DNA of 64,000 nucleotides, taken from Paludibacterium sp. Its GTDB lineage: Bacteria; Pseudomonadota; Gammaproteobacteria; Burkholderiales; Chromobacteriaceae. The notes beneath the pieces are model-generated. The model was not told the origin of the DNA. It worked only from the letters and a program-made list of their open reading frames with translations, and did not search any database. Shown one piece after another: positions 33,915-42,589 of this stretch (the first letter of the stretch is position 1; the number at the start of each line of letters is the position of its first letter). The translations under genes were made by a program, and so were the position numbers. The DNA lies in assembly GCF_019232825.1 (NCBI RefSeq), contig NZ_JAFAND010000035.1, positions 102,869 through 166,868 on the forward strand, in the 5' to 3' direction.

Positions 33915-36080
33915 ATGACGCAAGAATACGCCACGCCAAAACCGATTTTTTCCCACCGCAAGTACTGGGCCGAGCGCTTCGGTACCGCCCCGTTCCTGCC
34001 GATGAGCCGCGCTGAAATGGATCAGCTGGGCTGGGACAGCTGCGACATCATTCTGGTGTCCGGCGATGCCTACATCGACCATCCGAGCTTTGGCGCGGCG
34101 CTGATCGGCCGATTGCTGGAGTCGCAAGGCTTCCGCGTCGGCCTCATCGCCCAGCCCGACTGGAAAAGCGCCGAGGATTTCCGCCGGCTCGGCAAACCCA
34201 ATCTGTTTTATGGCGTCACCGCGGGCAACATGGACTCGATGATCAACCGCTACACCGCCGATCGCAAGCCGCGCTCCGACGACGCCTACACGCCGCACGC
34301 CGCCCCGGACAAACGGCCCGACCGCGCCGCCAGCGTTTATGCGCAGCGTTGCCGCGAAGCCTACCCGGGCGTGGGCGTGCTCATCGGCAGCATCGAGGCC
34401 AGCCTGCGCCGCATCGCCCACTTCGACTACTGGAGCGACAAGGTGCGGCCGTCGGTGCTGGTAACGTCCAAAGCCGACCTGCTGGTCTTCGGCAACGCCG
34501 AGCGCGCCATCATCGAGATCGCCCATCGCGCCGGCCGCGGCGAAAAGCTGTCCGAGATGCGCGACATTCGCGGCACGGCCTTCATGGCGCAACATGGCTG
34601 GCGCCCCAACGAGGACTGGCACGAGATCGATTCGACCACCGTAGACGTCCCCGGCGTGGTCGATACCCACAAAAACCCCTATGAGATGGAGCCCGCGGCG
34701 CAAGCCGAGCCGGCCGCGCCGGGTGCGCAGCCGATCCGTTTCATGAGCTTGCACGAGCGAGTGGCCGCGCGGCGCGATGCGCGGCACCGCACCGTGGTGC
34801 GGCTGCCGGCCTTCGAAGCCGTCGCCTACGACCCGGTGCTCTACGCCCACGCCAGCCGCACCCTGCACTTGGAGTCCAATCCCGGCAATGCGCGCGCGCT
34901 GGTGCAGCTGCATGGCGAGCGCGACGTTTGGCTCAATCCGCCGCCGATTCCGCTCACCACGGAGGAAATGGACTACGTCTATGGCCTGCCCTACGCGCGC
35001 AACCCCCACCCCGCCTATGGCGACGCGCGCATCCCGGCATGGGAAATGATCCGCTTTTCGATCAACATCATGCGCGGCTGCTTCGGCGGCTGCAGCTTCT
35101 GCTCGATCACCGAGCACGAGGGCCGCATCATCCAGAGCCGCTCGCATGAATCGATCCTGCACGAGATCGAGGAAATCCGCGACAAGACCGCCGGCTTCAC
35201 CGGTCACATCACCGATTTGGGCGGCCCGACCGCCAACATGTACCGGCTGGCGTGCAAGGACAAGAAGATCGAAAGCTCGTGCCGGCGTCTCAGCTGCGTC
35301 TACCCCGACATCTGCGAGAACATGAACACCGATCACAGCGCGCTGATCGAGCTCTATCGCAAGGCGCGCGCGCTGCCCGGCGTCAAGAAGATCAGCATCG
35401 GCTCGGGCTTGCGCTATGACCTGGCGGTGCGTTCGCCGGAGTACATCAAGGAACTCGTCACACATCATGTCGGCGGCTACCTGAAGATCGCCCCGGAGCA
35501 TACCGAGACCGGGCCGCTATCGAAGATGATGAAGCCGGGCATCGGCACCTACGAGAAATTCAAGGAACTGTTCGAGCGCTTCTCGCGCCAGGCGGGCAAA
35601 GAACAGTACCTGATTCCCTACTTCATCGCCGCGCACCCGGGCACCACCGATGAGGACATGCTCAACCTGGCGCTCTGGCTCAAACGCCACAATTTCCGGC
35701 TCGATCAGGTACAGGCTTTCGTGCCGACGCCGATGGCGCTGGCCACCACCATGTGGCACACCGGCCGCAATCCGCTGAAGAAACTGGCGCGCAGCTCGGA
35801 GAAAGTCGACGTGGTGCGCGACGCCCAGCGCCGCAAACTGCACAAGGCGTTCCTGCGCTACCACGACCCGAACAACTGGCCGATGCTGCGCGACGCGCTG
35901 ATGGCCATGGGGCGGGACGACCTGATCGGCTACGGCAAGCAACAATTGATTCCGCCACGGCAGCCGGCCGAGGGCCGCGACGCGCGCGAACGCAACGCGC
36001 GCTTCAACCCGGCGCACACCAAACATACCGGCGAGCCGCGGCCGCCGGCCAAGAAACAGAACAATCGCGGTCGTCGCTGA
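33915..36080 (+). CDS. YgiQ family radical SAM protein
   Basis: 721 residues. The radical SAM cluster motif CxxxCxxC is in [18 protein letters not shown] near residues 388-395, followed by [14 protein letters not shown] and the YgiQ-specific [21 protein letters not shown]. An N-terminal domain ([22 protein letters not shown]) and a basic C-terminal tail are typical. Its reaction is unknown in the literature I can recall. It is followed after 21 bases by ycaO, on the same strand. Start 33915 ([10 protein letters not shown]) is preferred over the ATG at 33885. Confidence 0.93.
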   Translation: MTQEYATPKPIFSHRKYWAERFGTAPFLPMSRAEMDQLGWDSCDIILVSGDAYIDHPSFGAALIGRLLESQGFRVGLIAQPDWKSAEDFRRLGKPNLFYGVTAGNMDSMINRYTADRKPRSDDAYTPHAAPDKRPDRAASVYAQRCREAYPGVGVLIGSIEASLRRIAHFDYWSDKVRPSVLVTSKADLLVFGNAERAIIEIAHRAGRGEKLSEMRDIRGTAFMAQHGWRPNEDWHEIDSTTVDVPGVVDTHKNPYEMEPAAQAEPAAPGAQPIRFMSLHERVAARRDARHRTVVRLPAFEAVAYDPVLYAHASRTLHLESNPGNARALVQLHGERDVWLNPPPIPLTTEEMDYVYGLPYARNPHPAYGDARIPAWEMIRFSINIMRGCFGGCSFCSITEHEGRIIQSRSHESILHEIEEIRDKTAGFTGHITDLGGPTANMYRLACKDKKIESSCRRLSCVYPDICENMNTDHSALIELYRKARALPGVKKISIGSGLRYDLAVRSPEYIKELVTHHVGGYLKIAPEHTETGPLSKMMKPGIGTYEKFKELFERFSRQAGKEQYLIPYFIAAHPGTTDEDMLNLALWLKRHNFRLDQVQAFVPTPMALATTMWHTGRNPLKKLARSSEKVDVVRDAQRRKLHKAFLRYHDPNNWPMLRDALMAMGRDDLIGYGKQQLIPPRQPAEGRDARERNARFNPAHTKHTGEPRPPAKKQNNRGRR

Positions 36081-36101
36081 TTGCATCCAGAGAAACCTTA
36101 C

Positions 36102-37811
36102 ATGTCGCAAAACGAACACTTCATTCCGGGCAAGGATGCCGCGCTCGAAACCACCATCGCGCGGCTCATGGCCCGGCTCGCCGAACTCGGCCTGGAGGTC
36201 GAGGAGCAATGCTGGCTCAATTCGGTCGACAACGTCTGGTCGGTTCACCTGGCCAACAAGCACTGTCCGCTGATCTACGTCAACGGCAAGGGCGCGAGCG
36301 AACTGGCTGCCCGCGCCAGCGCCTTGGGCGAATTCTTCGAACGGGTCAGCAACAACTACTTCTGGTCGCACTATTATCTGGGCGAGGAGATTGCCCGCCG
36401 CGAACACGTGTTTTTCCCACAGGAACGCTGGTTCCCATTAAGGGACGGCGATGCCTGGCCGGCCGAGTTGCTCAACGCCGAGTTGCAGGCCCTGTACAAC
36501 CCGGAAGGCCGCATTCCGGCCGACGCGCTCGTCGAGCTCAACTCAGGCAATCATGCGCGCGGCATCTGCGCACTGCCGTACATCCGCCAGCGCGATGACG
36601 CCACCACCTGGTTCCCGATCAACATCATCGGCAACCTGTACGTCAGCAACGGCATGGCCGCCGGCAACACCCCGCCGGAAGCACGCACCCAGGCGCTGTC
36701 GGAGATTCTCGAGCGCCACGTCAAATTCAAGGTATTGCGCGAAGCCATTTGTCTGCCGGACGTGCCGGAAGACGTCATCGCCCGCTACCCCAAGATCGCC
36801 GCCGGCATCCGCGGCTTGCGCGCCGCCGGTTTCGGCATCCTGGTCAAGGACGCCTCGCTGGGCGGCCAATTCCCGGTGATGAACGTCACCCTGCTCAACC
36901 ATCGCGATCAGGGCGTGTTCGCCAGCTTCGGCGCGCATCCGCGCTTCGAGATCGCGCTGGAGCGCGCGCTGACCGAACTGTTGCAAGGCCGCGCGCTGGC
37001 GCAGCTGGACGGCTTCCCCGAGCCCAGCTTCGATCTGGACGAAGTCGCCGATCCGCAAAACCTGGAGATTCATTTCGTCGACTCCAGCGGCGTCATCGCC
37101 TGGCGCTATTTCGGCGACACGCCGGACTTCGATTTCTGCGACTGGAATTTCAGCCAGACCACGGCCGACGACTACCACTGGATCAGCGATTGCATCCACC
37201 GCGCCGGCTTCGACATCTACATCGCCGATTTCACCCACCTCGGCGTCTACGCTTGCCGCATCCTGGTGCCCGGCATGTCCGAGATTTATCCGCTGGAAGA
37301 ACTGGAATGGGAGAACAACAGCGCCGGTAATCGGCTGCGTCCCTACCTGTTGCGCTTGCCGGCACTATCGGACGCGGAATGCCAAGCGTTGCGGGACCAC
37401 CTCGACGACTTGGGGCTCGACGACCTGCGCCCGGTCCCGGCCTTGATCGGCGTGGCTGCCGACGCGGACAGCGCCTGGAAGGAACTGCGTGTAGGCGAAC
37501 TCAAAACGCTGCTCGCCTTGGCGCTGGGAGACGAGGACGGCATTCGCGAAGGCTGCGACTGGATCCGTCACTTGGGCCACATGCCGGCCGAGCGCCACAA
37601 GGTCTACCGTGCCATTGCCGCGCTGCTCGATTTGCAGGGCGACGCCGAGCATAGCTTGACCCTGCTCTACGGCGCCGACACCGTGGCATTGGCGCAACGG
37701 TTGCTGGCCGGCGAAACGCGCTTTTTCGGCTTGACCGAGTTCGGCGCCAACATCGAGCACAGCCGCCTGCATCAAAGCCTGCTGGGGGAATATCGCAAGT
37801 TGTGGCACTAA
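36102..37811 (+). CDS. ycaO: YcaO domain protein, E. coli YcaO type
   Basis: 569 residues, near the 586 of E. coli YcaO. The ATP-binding region of YcaO proteins is visible as NVWSVHLANKHCPLIYVNGKG, ASALGEFFERVSNNYFW, GMAAGNTPPEARTQALSEILERHVKF and ALTELLQGRAL. The C-terminal part (from about 420) is a TPR-like extension with alternating helices, as in the E. coli protein, which is linked to beta-methylthiolation of ribosomal protein S12. No peptide precursor gene is near, so this is not an azoline-making cyclodehydratase. It lies directly after the YgiQ gene. Confidence 0.9.
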   Translation: MSQNEHFIPGKDAALETTIARLMARLAELGLEVEEQCWLNSVDNVWSVHLANKHCPLIYVNGKGASELAARASALGEFFERVSNNYFWSHYYLGEEIARREHVFFPQERWFPLRDGDAWPAELLNAELQALYNPEGRIPADALVELNSGNHARGICALPYIRQRDDATTWFPINIIGNLYVSNGMAAGNTPPEARTQALSEILERHVKFKVLREAICLPDVPEDVIARYPKIAAGIRGLRAAGFGILVKDASLGGQFPVMNVTLLNHRDQGVFASFGAHPRFEIALERALTELLQGRALAQLDGFPEPSFDLDEVADPQNLEIHFVDSSGVIAWRYFGDTPDFDFCDWNFSQTTADDYHWISDCIHRAGFDIYIADFTHLGVYACRILVPGMSEIYPLEELEWENNSAGNRLRPYLLRLPALSDAECQALRDHLDDLGLDDLRPVPALIGVAADADSAWKELRVGELKTLLALALGDEDGIREGCDWIRHLGHMPAERHKVYRAIAALLDLQGDAEHSLTLLYGADTVALAQRLLAGETRFFGLTEFGANIEHSRLHQSLLGEYRKLWH

Positions 37812-37874
37812 AGCGGCCATTCGCGTCGCGGTGTTCATGCGCATAACAGGCCGCCATCGGCTATAGTACCTCTA

Positions 37875-37914
37875 TGATCCATGACATATGGATCACGCGT
37901 GACGTAATTCGTCA
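37875..37914. promoter_or_regulatory. Two adjacent perfect palindromes before the small gene at 37928
   Basis: TGATCCAT-GACAT-ATGGATCA (37875-37895) and TGACG-TAATT-CGTCA (37900-37914), both perfect with 5-base loops. They lie between a -10-like TATAGT (37863) and the ribosome site AGGAGGG (37914-37920). They could be operator sites or two stacked hairpins in the mRNA leader. Confidence 0.5.
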
Positions 37915-37927
37915 GGAGGGCGCCATC

Positions 37928-38179
37928 ATGCACATGGAGCGCTGGTTGCTGGAGTTTCCAGCGACGGTACGCAAGGCGGCGTTACGGCAGGATCTGTCCA
38001 TGGCCACCCAGGCCATGGACCAGTTGCAGCAGCACTACGCCCGTAAGACCGCCGACGAACGACAAACGATTTACCTGAGCCTGGCACGTACAATCCTGGA
38101 AGACCTGGACAAGGATAGCGCGCGCCAGGTCGAGGGGTTCTTGCAGCAAGTCGGTCTGCTGCAATCCCAGAAAGTCTAA
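37928..38179 (+). CDS. Small helical protein of unknown function (83 aa)
   Basis: 83 residues, no membrane segment, mostly charged helix: MHMERWLLEFPATVRKAALR, then DLSMATQAMDQLQQHYARKT and ILEDLDKDSARQVEGFLQQV. A strong AGGAGGG ribosome site is 8 bases before the ATG at 37928, which decides the start over the longer frame. Downstream a G/C-rich hairpin (38196-38217) closes the transcript. The unusual upstream palindromes suggest tight control. Not recognised. Confidence 0.7.
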   Translation: MHMERWLLEFPATVRKAALRQDLSMATQAMDQLQQHYARKTADERQTIYLSLARTILEDLDKDSARQVEGFLQQVGLLQSQKV

Positions 38180-38195
38180 CGCCCCCTCGCCCCCT

Positions 38196-38217
38196 CGCCC
38201 GCCGCTCACGCGGCGGG
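38196..38217 (+). terminator. Hairpin terminator after the small helical protein
   Basis: GCCCGCCGC, TCAC loop, GCGGCGGGC, perfect 9-bp stem 17 bases after the stop; only weak T content follows. Confidence 0.6.
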
Positions 38218-38335
38218 CTGTCCATTGTCAATCCACGCGCAGCCTGCTATTTTGAGCGGCTGCGCGTATTCGGCACAGCCGCCCCAGAGCGGACACACCC
38301 CGCGCAAAGGAACACAACCTTATCAGGGAGCATGC

Positions 38336-38530
38336 ATGTCCACCCATCGCAACACCGTCAGCCGCCGGCTGATCACGCCATCCTCGTGGGGAAAAAAAGA
38401 TTCGCTCAACGCAAACGCCCCGAGCGAACAACGCGCCTGCCGCCACTGCGGGCACCGCGGACTCAACGAGGAAAGCACCATCGCCGGCCAGATGTTTCGT
38501 TGCCCGGCTTGCAAGAAGCTGCAGTTCTAA
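38336..38530 (+). CDS. Small zinc-ribbon protein (64 aa)
   Basis: 64 residues with two CxxC knuckles: CRHCGHRGLNEES and FRCPACKKLQF, spaced 19 residues apart, which should hold one zinc ion as a zinc ribbon. The N-terminal 30 residues are Ser/Arg/Asn-rich. Ribosome site AGGGAG is followed by the chosen ATG at 38336. Such ribbons are found in RNA-binding or transcription-associated proteins, but nothing more specific can be said. Confidence 0.7.
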   Translation: MSTHRNTVSRRLITPSSWGKKDSLNANAPSEQRACRHCGHRGLNEESTIAGQMFRCPACKKLQF

Positions 38531-38622
38531 TGGGCCTTTGCGCCCAGCCTGAGATGCGTCAAGAAGGCTCGCGCGCCGCAATGGCATAGTAGATGTATCG
38601 ATTTGCTCTTCAGGAAGCGAAC

Positions 38623-38955
38623 ATGGCCTCACTCTTCAAACGCATCATCGACAAGATCTTCGGCCCGGACCCTGAACCGCCGCCGCCGCTGAGCGCGGCG
38701 GAATTGGCCGCCGCCGAGCGCTTCTTGCTCAACATCTTCGCGCAGCAGAACGCCAAGGCAGGGCAACCGGTCGGGGCGGTGTTGTTCTCGCCGCGACTGC
38801 GCCGGCTTAGCCCCGAAGTCGACCACATGGAACAAGGCATGACGTCGCTGTTCGAAAAAGGCTGGGTGGAGACGTACAAGGCCCGTTTTTTGGTCCTCAC
38901 CGACGCCGGCTACGAGCGAATGAAATTCCTGGGGCTGGAAAAAACACAACCCTAA
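38623..38955 (+). CDS. Hypothetical protein (110 aa)
   Basis: 110 residues: a basic start MASLFKRIIDKIFGPDPEPPPPLS with a Pro run, then a soluble alpha/beta part (AERFLLNIFAQQNAKAGQPVG, EQGMTSLFEKGWVETYKARFLVLTDAGYERMKFLG). The last half looks like a small winged-helix fold. Start 38623 has GGAAG before it. A perfect 10-bp hairpin terminator follows. Not recognised as a named family. Confidence 0.7.
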   Translation: MASLFKRIIDKIFGPDPEPPPPLSAAELAAAERFLLNIFAQQNAKAGQPVGAVLFSPRLRRLSPEVDHMEQGMTSLFEKGWVETYKARFLVLTDAGYERMKFLGLEKTQP

Positions 38956-38957
38956 AC

Positions 38958-38981
38958 AAACGGCCGCGCTTGCGGCCGTTT
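38958..38981. terminator. Bidirectional rho-independent terminator
   Basis: AAACGGCCGC, GCTT loop, GCGGCCGTTT, between the convergent hypothetical gene and the RNase T2 gene. Confidence 0.75.
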
Positions 38982-38999
38982 CAGCTTCTGGGCGTCCCA

Positions 39000-39710
39000 T
39001 CAACGCGTGTGCACGTCACCCTGGCAGTTTTCGTATTTCATCAGCCCGGCAGGACAGGCGATCGCCTTCATGCCGGCATCGACACACAGCCATAACCCGG
39101 TCAAAAACTTCTTTTGCTGCGGATTTTTGTCGCAGGTCGCGAATTGCGCCGTCACCGGATAGCGCGGATTCAGGTCGGCAAAGCGCTGCTTGATCTCCTC
39201 GATCGAGGCCGTTTCCGTCAACGTTGGCGTCTTGATCTGCTCAAACACGGCCAAAGCATCGCCGAAATAGCGATTCACCTGACGATAATAGCCTGTCGCG
39301 TCATGCGCTTCGCTGCCTGGCTGGTAGTACGGCGTACAGGTGCCATGTTTACCCCACTCATGGTCGACGAAGGCATCGGCATTACGCAAATAGGCCCGAT
39401 AGGGATTGGCGAAAGTCAAGCGCGCCGCGTCCAGCGGCGGCACGGCGTGGCAGTCGTGAGGATAGCTGCCATCCTTGCGCTCCGGCCACAAGCCATGAAA
39501 CATCAGCGGTGGCAGATCGGCCCGGCAGGCTTGCGCCGCATCCAGATCAGCGCCGCTTTTGCCGGCCGTGCCGCTCTGACACCAGCCCGGAATCCATTGC
39601 GTCGACAATAGGTAGTAATCAAAACCCGTATCGGTCGGCATATCAGCCGCCATGAGCACGCCAGACCACGCCAGCAAGGCGCCGGCCAGAGCCGCAATGC
39701 GGATCGTCAT
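39000..39710 (-). CDS. Ribonuclease T2, secreted
   Basis: 236 residues with a signal peptide (cleavage after VLMA, near residue 21). The two catalytic segments of the family are present: FHGLWPERKDG with the first His, and HEWGKHGTC with the second His, Glu, Lys and His. Four further Cys can form disulfides. The enzyme cleaves RNA in the periplasm via 2',3'-cyclic phosphates with little base preference, as in RNase I. It stands as a single gene. Confidence 0.93.
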   Translation of the reverse strand: MTIRIAALAGALLAWSGVLMAADMPTDTGFDYYLLSTQWIPGWCQSGTAGKSGADLDAAQACRADLPPLMFHGLWPERKDGSYPHDCHAVPPLDAARLTFANPYRAYLRNADAFVDHEWGKHGTCTPYYQPGSEAHDATGYYRQVNRYFGDALAVFEQIKTPTLTETASIEEIKQRFADLNPRYPVTAQFATCDKNPQQKKFLTGLWLCVDAGMKAIACPAGLMKYENCQGDVHTR

Positions 39711-39870
39711 TTGCCCCCCTCATGTATCTTCACGGCAAAAGTGCCGGCACCAGTATATTCCAAAAGAATAAAGCGCTGATGACAGGCCGCTTAAGCACCG
39801 CTCCCGGCAAACGGCCCTTGTCGGCACAAAATATGGTAGCCTTGACGCAACATTCTCACCGAAGCATGCC

Positions 39871-40125
39871 ATGAATGCCTCTCAGATTCTCAGCTTCATG
39901 ATTCAGGCAAAAACCAGTGAGCAGATCAAATGGGCGGCCATTCCGGCGCTCTATGCCGTCACCCTGGCGCAGATCGCACCCAAGCTGACAGAGGAGGAGC
40001 TCTTTAGCATGATTGCCATCGGCTCGGTTCTGTACGACCACAGCAGCAAAGAAATCGTGGCGCAAGCCGCCACCGACCAGCTACTGCAGTCGCTCATGCA
40101 TCCCGCCGCGCCGGATACGCCATAG
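39871..40125 (+). CDS. Small hypothetical protein (84 aa)
   Basis: 84 residues, helical: MNASQILSFMIQAKTSEQIK, IPALYAVTLAQIAPKLTEEEL, FSMIAIGSVLYDHSSKEIVA and TDQLLQSLMHP. No signal peptide; probable soluble all-alpha protein. It is followed at once by a strong intrinsic terminator, so it is a separate short transcript. Family not recognised. Confidence 0.65.
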   Translation: MNASQILSFMIQAKTSEQIKWAAIPALYAVTLAQIAPKLTEEELFSMIAIGSVLYDHSSKEIVAQAATDQLLQSLMHPAAPDTP

Positions 40126-40148
40126 AAAAAGGGGCCAAAGCCCCTTTT
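40126..40148. terminator. Bidirectional rho-independent terminator
   Basis: AAAAA GGGGC, loop CAAA, GCCCC TTTT: A- and T-runs on both sides let it end both the gene at 39871 and the KPA-rich gene that comes from the other side. Confidence 0.88.
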
Positions 40149-40166
40149 GTCACCTGCGGCCCCCAC

Positions 40167-40763
40167 TTACTTGGCCGGGCGGCCGGTCTTGATTTTCTCC
40201 AACTGCGACAGCGCCTGCACAAGCTGGGCATCGGTCAACTTACTCAGCGCCGCGAGCCCGGCACGCAACAACTCGCTCTTTTTCACTTCATGCCCGACGG
40301 ACAGCACACGCTGTTTCAACGCGGCGATCTGCTGATATTCGCCATCCGGCATGGTGAAGCTATCGCGCACCAGCTTGTGCTTCTTGCCACTCGCCTTTTT
40401 CTTGGCGCGGGCATCCGCGTCAACCTTGGCCGGCACCGCCGGCGCCGGCGCCACGGGCACGGTTTCAATCACTGGCTTCGCGGCAATGGCTTTGCCGACA
40501 ATCGGCTTGGAGGCAGTTGGCTTTGCCGCCGGCTTAGCGGCAGCGGGCTTGGACGTGGCAGGCTTTGCCGCGGTTTTGGCCGCAACGGGCTTTGCTGCCG
40601 GCTTCGCCGCCGCTGGCTTGGCGGTGGCCGTGGGCTTTGTCGTCACCGTTTTGGCCGGAGCCGGCTTAGCGGCCGCGGGCTTGGTAGTCGGCTTGGCGGC
40701 TACGGCCTTTGCCGGCGCCGGTTCAGCGGCCGCCGGTTTGACGGCCGAGTTCGCTGCTTTCAT
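40167..40763 (-). CDS. Lys/Pro/Ala-rich repeat protein with conserved C-terminal domain
   Basis: 198 residues. Residues 1-120 are low-complexity repeats of the KPAAAKPA type, like AlgP and histone H1-like tails, which bind DNA through charge. The last 70 residues form a conserved domain (KLVRDSFTMPDGEYQQIAAL, then KKSELLRAGLAALSKL) with the look of a ribbon-helix-helix-like DNA-binding unit. The two parts together suggest a nucleoid-associated or regulatory protein. The repeat region is a likely site of length variation. A clear minus-strand promoter lies upstream. Confidence 0.8.
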   Translation of the reverse strand: MKAANSAVKPAAAEPAPAKAVAAKPTTKPAAAKPAPAKTVTTKPTATAKPAAAKPAAKPVAAKTAAKPATSKPAAAKPAAKPTASKPIVGKAIAAKPVIETVPVAPAPAVPAKVDADARAKKKASGKKHKLVRDSFTMPDGEYQQIAALKQRVLSVGHEVKKSELLRAGLAALSKLTDAQLVQALSQLEKIKTGRPAK

Positions 40764-40794
40764 CGCATACCCCTATGTGTCGGAAAACCATAAC

Positions 40795-40822
40795 AGTATA
40801 AACTATATATACCGTATTTCAA
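40795..40822 (-). promoter_or_regulatory. Sigma-70-type promoter of the KPA-rich gene
   Basis: On the minus strand TTGAAA (40817-40822), 16-bp spacer, TATACT (40795-40800), 32 bases before the ATG. The spacer includes the alternating TATATATA. Confidence 0.7.
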
Positions 40823-40905
40823 TTTATTCCGCGCGCGATGCCCAAAATTTGACCGCCCGGCAACCTGGACGATCGGACAAGTACTTGCCGCATTTGCCCA
40901 CAGCG

Positions 40906-41994
40906 TTATCCACAGCATCTGTGAGTAACCACCGCAGTGGACTCACAACCTGCGCGCAACACCTGAGCCGCCTCGCGCAACGTCGCTTCGGTGGTCTCCC
41001 AGTCCAGACAAGGGTCGGTAACCGAGCAGCCATAGCGTAGCGACGACAAATCGTCCGTCAACGGCTGATTGCCGGCCTCAAGAAAACTCTCCAACATCAA
41101 CCCGACAATGCTGCTATTGCCATGCTCGATCTGCCGCAAGACATCTCCCACCACCAACGGCTGCAACGCAGCTTGTTTGCCGCAATTGGCATGCGAGCAA
41201 TCGATCACGATATTGCTGGGCAAGCCGGCCTTGGATAACGCCGCTTCGGCCATGGCCACGCTGACGCTATCGTAGTTCGGCCGGCCGCCACCGCCGCGCA
41301 AGACCAGATGGCCATAGCGGTTGCCGCGCGTACGGATGATCGCCGACCGTCCCTGGCCGTTGATGCCAAGGAAGCTATGGGGATACGACGCCGACATGAT
41401 CGCATTGACCGCCGTGGACACCGAGCCGTCCGTGCCGTTTTTGAATCCGACCGGCGTGGACAGTCCCGACGACATCTCGCGATGCGTTTGCGACTCCGAC
41501 GTGCGTGCGCCAATCGCCGTCCAAGCAATCAAATCGCCGATATACTGCGGCGCGATCGGGTCCAGCGCTTCGGTCGCAGCAGGCAACCCCAAGCGATTGA
41601 CCTCCAAAAGAAACTCGCGCGCGCGCAATACGCCTTCGTCGATCATGAAGGAATCGTCCATGCGCGGATCGTTGATGAATCCTTTCCAACCCGTGGTGGT
41701 GCGCGGTTTCTCGAAATACACCCGCATCACGAGATACAGCACATCGGACAACTCATCCGCCAGGTCCTTGAGCCGGCGCGCGTAATCGAGCCCCGCCACC
41801 GGGTCGTGAATCGAACAGGGGCCGACGATCACGAACTTGCGCGCATCCTCGCGATCGAGAATGCGCTGTAGCGCTTGCCGGCCAGCCAGTACCCGCGCGG
41901 CCAAGTCGTCGGACAGCGGCAGGCGCAGATGAATTTCATCGGGAGTTGGCATCGGATCGAACGATTCGATGTTGAGGTTTTCTGTTCTTATCAT
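40906..41994 (-). CDS. aroG: 3-deoxy-7-phosphoheptulonate synthase, type I
   Basis: 362 residues. Family segments are KFVIVGPCSIHDPVAGLDYA, MRVYFEKPRTTTGWKGFINDP, IGARTSESQTHREMSSGLSTPVGFKN in overlapping parts, and VIDCSHANCGKQ near the end. The enzyme joins erythrose 4-phosphate and phosphoenolpyruvate as first step of aromatic amino acid biosynthesis. Which amino acid inhibits it cannot be seen. Its last three codons with the stop form the sequence TTATCCACA on the plus strand. Confidence 0.95.
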   Translation of the reverse strand: MIRTENLNIESFDPMPTPDEIHLRLPLSDDLAARVLAGRQALQRILDREDARKFVIVGPCSIHDPVAGLDYARRLKDLADELSDVLYLVMRVYFEKPRTTTGWKGFINDPRMDDSFMIDEGVLRAREFLLEVNRLGLPAATEALDPIAPQYIGDLIAWTAIGARTSESQTHREMSSGLSTPVGFKNGTDGSVSTAVNAIMSASYPHSFLGINGQGRSAIIRTRGNRYGHLVLRGGGGRPNYDSVSVAMAEAALSKAGLPSNIVIDCSHANCGKQAALQPLVVGDVLRQIEHGNSSIVGLMLESFLEAGNQPLTDDLSSLRYGCSVTDPCLDWETTEATLREAAQVLRAGCESTAVVTHRCCG

Positions 41995-42069
41995 GGCAAT
42001 ATTAGGAAAATAATGTCAGAACAGATTACCAGAAAATGACCACGCGCGCCGACCCGCCCGCCTCATCCG

Positions 42070-42492
42070 CTAGGAGGCAAAGAACGCCGCGCCGCGCCCC
42101 AGCGAGCAGCGCAGAACACGCTTCTGCCGTTGCACATAGCCCGGCAATTCGAACTCGGTACTGGTCAGCGCCAATCCCCCCTGAACATCGAGCTCATAAC
42201 GGACGAACTCGACCACCGGGCGCGTTTGCGCCGGCGGCAAGGTGAAATGGGAGTCGGAAAAAACGATGCGCGCGCCGAAATTCATATAGCTCGTCAGCGC
42301 CAGCCCCGCCCGGATCGCAGGCCCTGGCTGGCCGCTGCCGCGCTGGCATCGCGCCAAATCCAGCGCAACCGTCACGCGACCGCCGCGCGCCAAGGCATTG
42401 GCAATATCTTGAAAACCGGCAAGCGGTTCAGCTTGCGCGGCTGCGCCGCATAGCGCCATCGCGGCGCAAAAACGCCGAGCATGGAGGGACAT
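42070..42492 (-). CDS. VirK-like secreted protein
   Basis: 140 residues with a signal peptide (cleavage after AAQA, near residue 21). The mature part has the VirK pattern: ALARGGRVTVALDLARCQ, a middle stretch FGARIVFSDSHFTLPP and PVVEFVRYELDVQGG, and a C-terminal Cys near VLRCSLGRGAAFF; the two Cys can pair. VirK of plant and animal pathogens is exported, role unknown. Start 42492 has AAGGAGATGTCGCC before it; the longer open frame is not coding. Confidence 0.68.
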   Translation of the reverse strand: MSLHARRFCAAMALCGAAAQAEPLAGFQDIANALARGGRVTVALDLARCQRGSGQPGPAIRAGLALTSYMNFGARIVFSDSHFTLPPAQTRPVVEFVRYELDVQGGLALTSTEFELPGYVQRQKRVLRCSLGRGAAFFAS

Positions 42493-42589
42493 GGCGACAT
42501 CTCCTTCGAATCGTTGACATGACGAGCAACCCAAGCAAACCTGAACAGTTACCGTCGATGCAACGACTTGTCGAGGGCGCGCGGCAAGA

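Noticed and set aside
33858..35501. 547-codon frame antisense to the YgiQ gene
   Set aside because: Shadow of the radical SAM gene with CxxxCxxC motif in the forward frame.
36102..37811. YcaO as part of an azoline peptide (RiPP) cluster
   Set aside because: The protein has the E. coli YcaO length and C-terminal extension, and no precursor peptide, dehydrogenase or exporter is nearby.
40890..40914. DnaA boxes (TTATCCACA and TTGCCCACA) as a replication origin
   Set aside because: The perfect one coincides with the last codons and stop of aroG; there is no dnaA, dnaN or A/T-rich unwinding region, so chance is likely.
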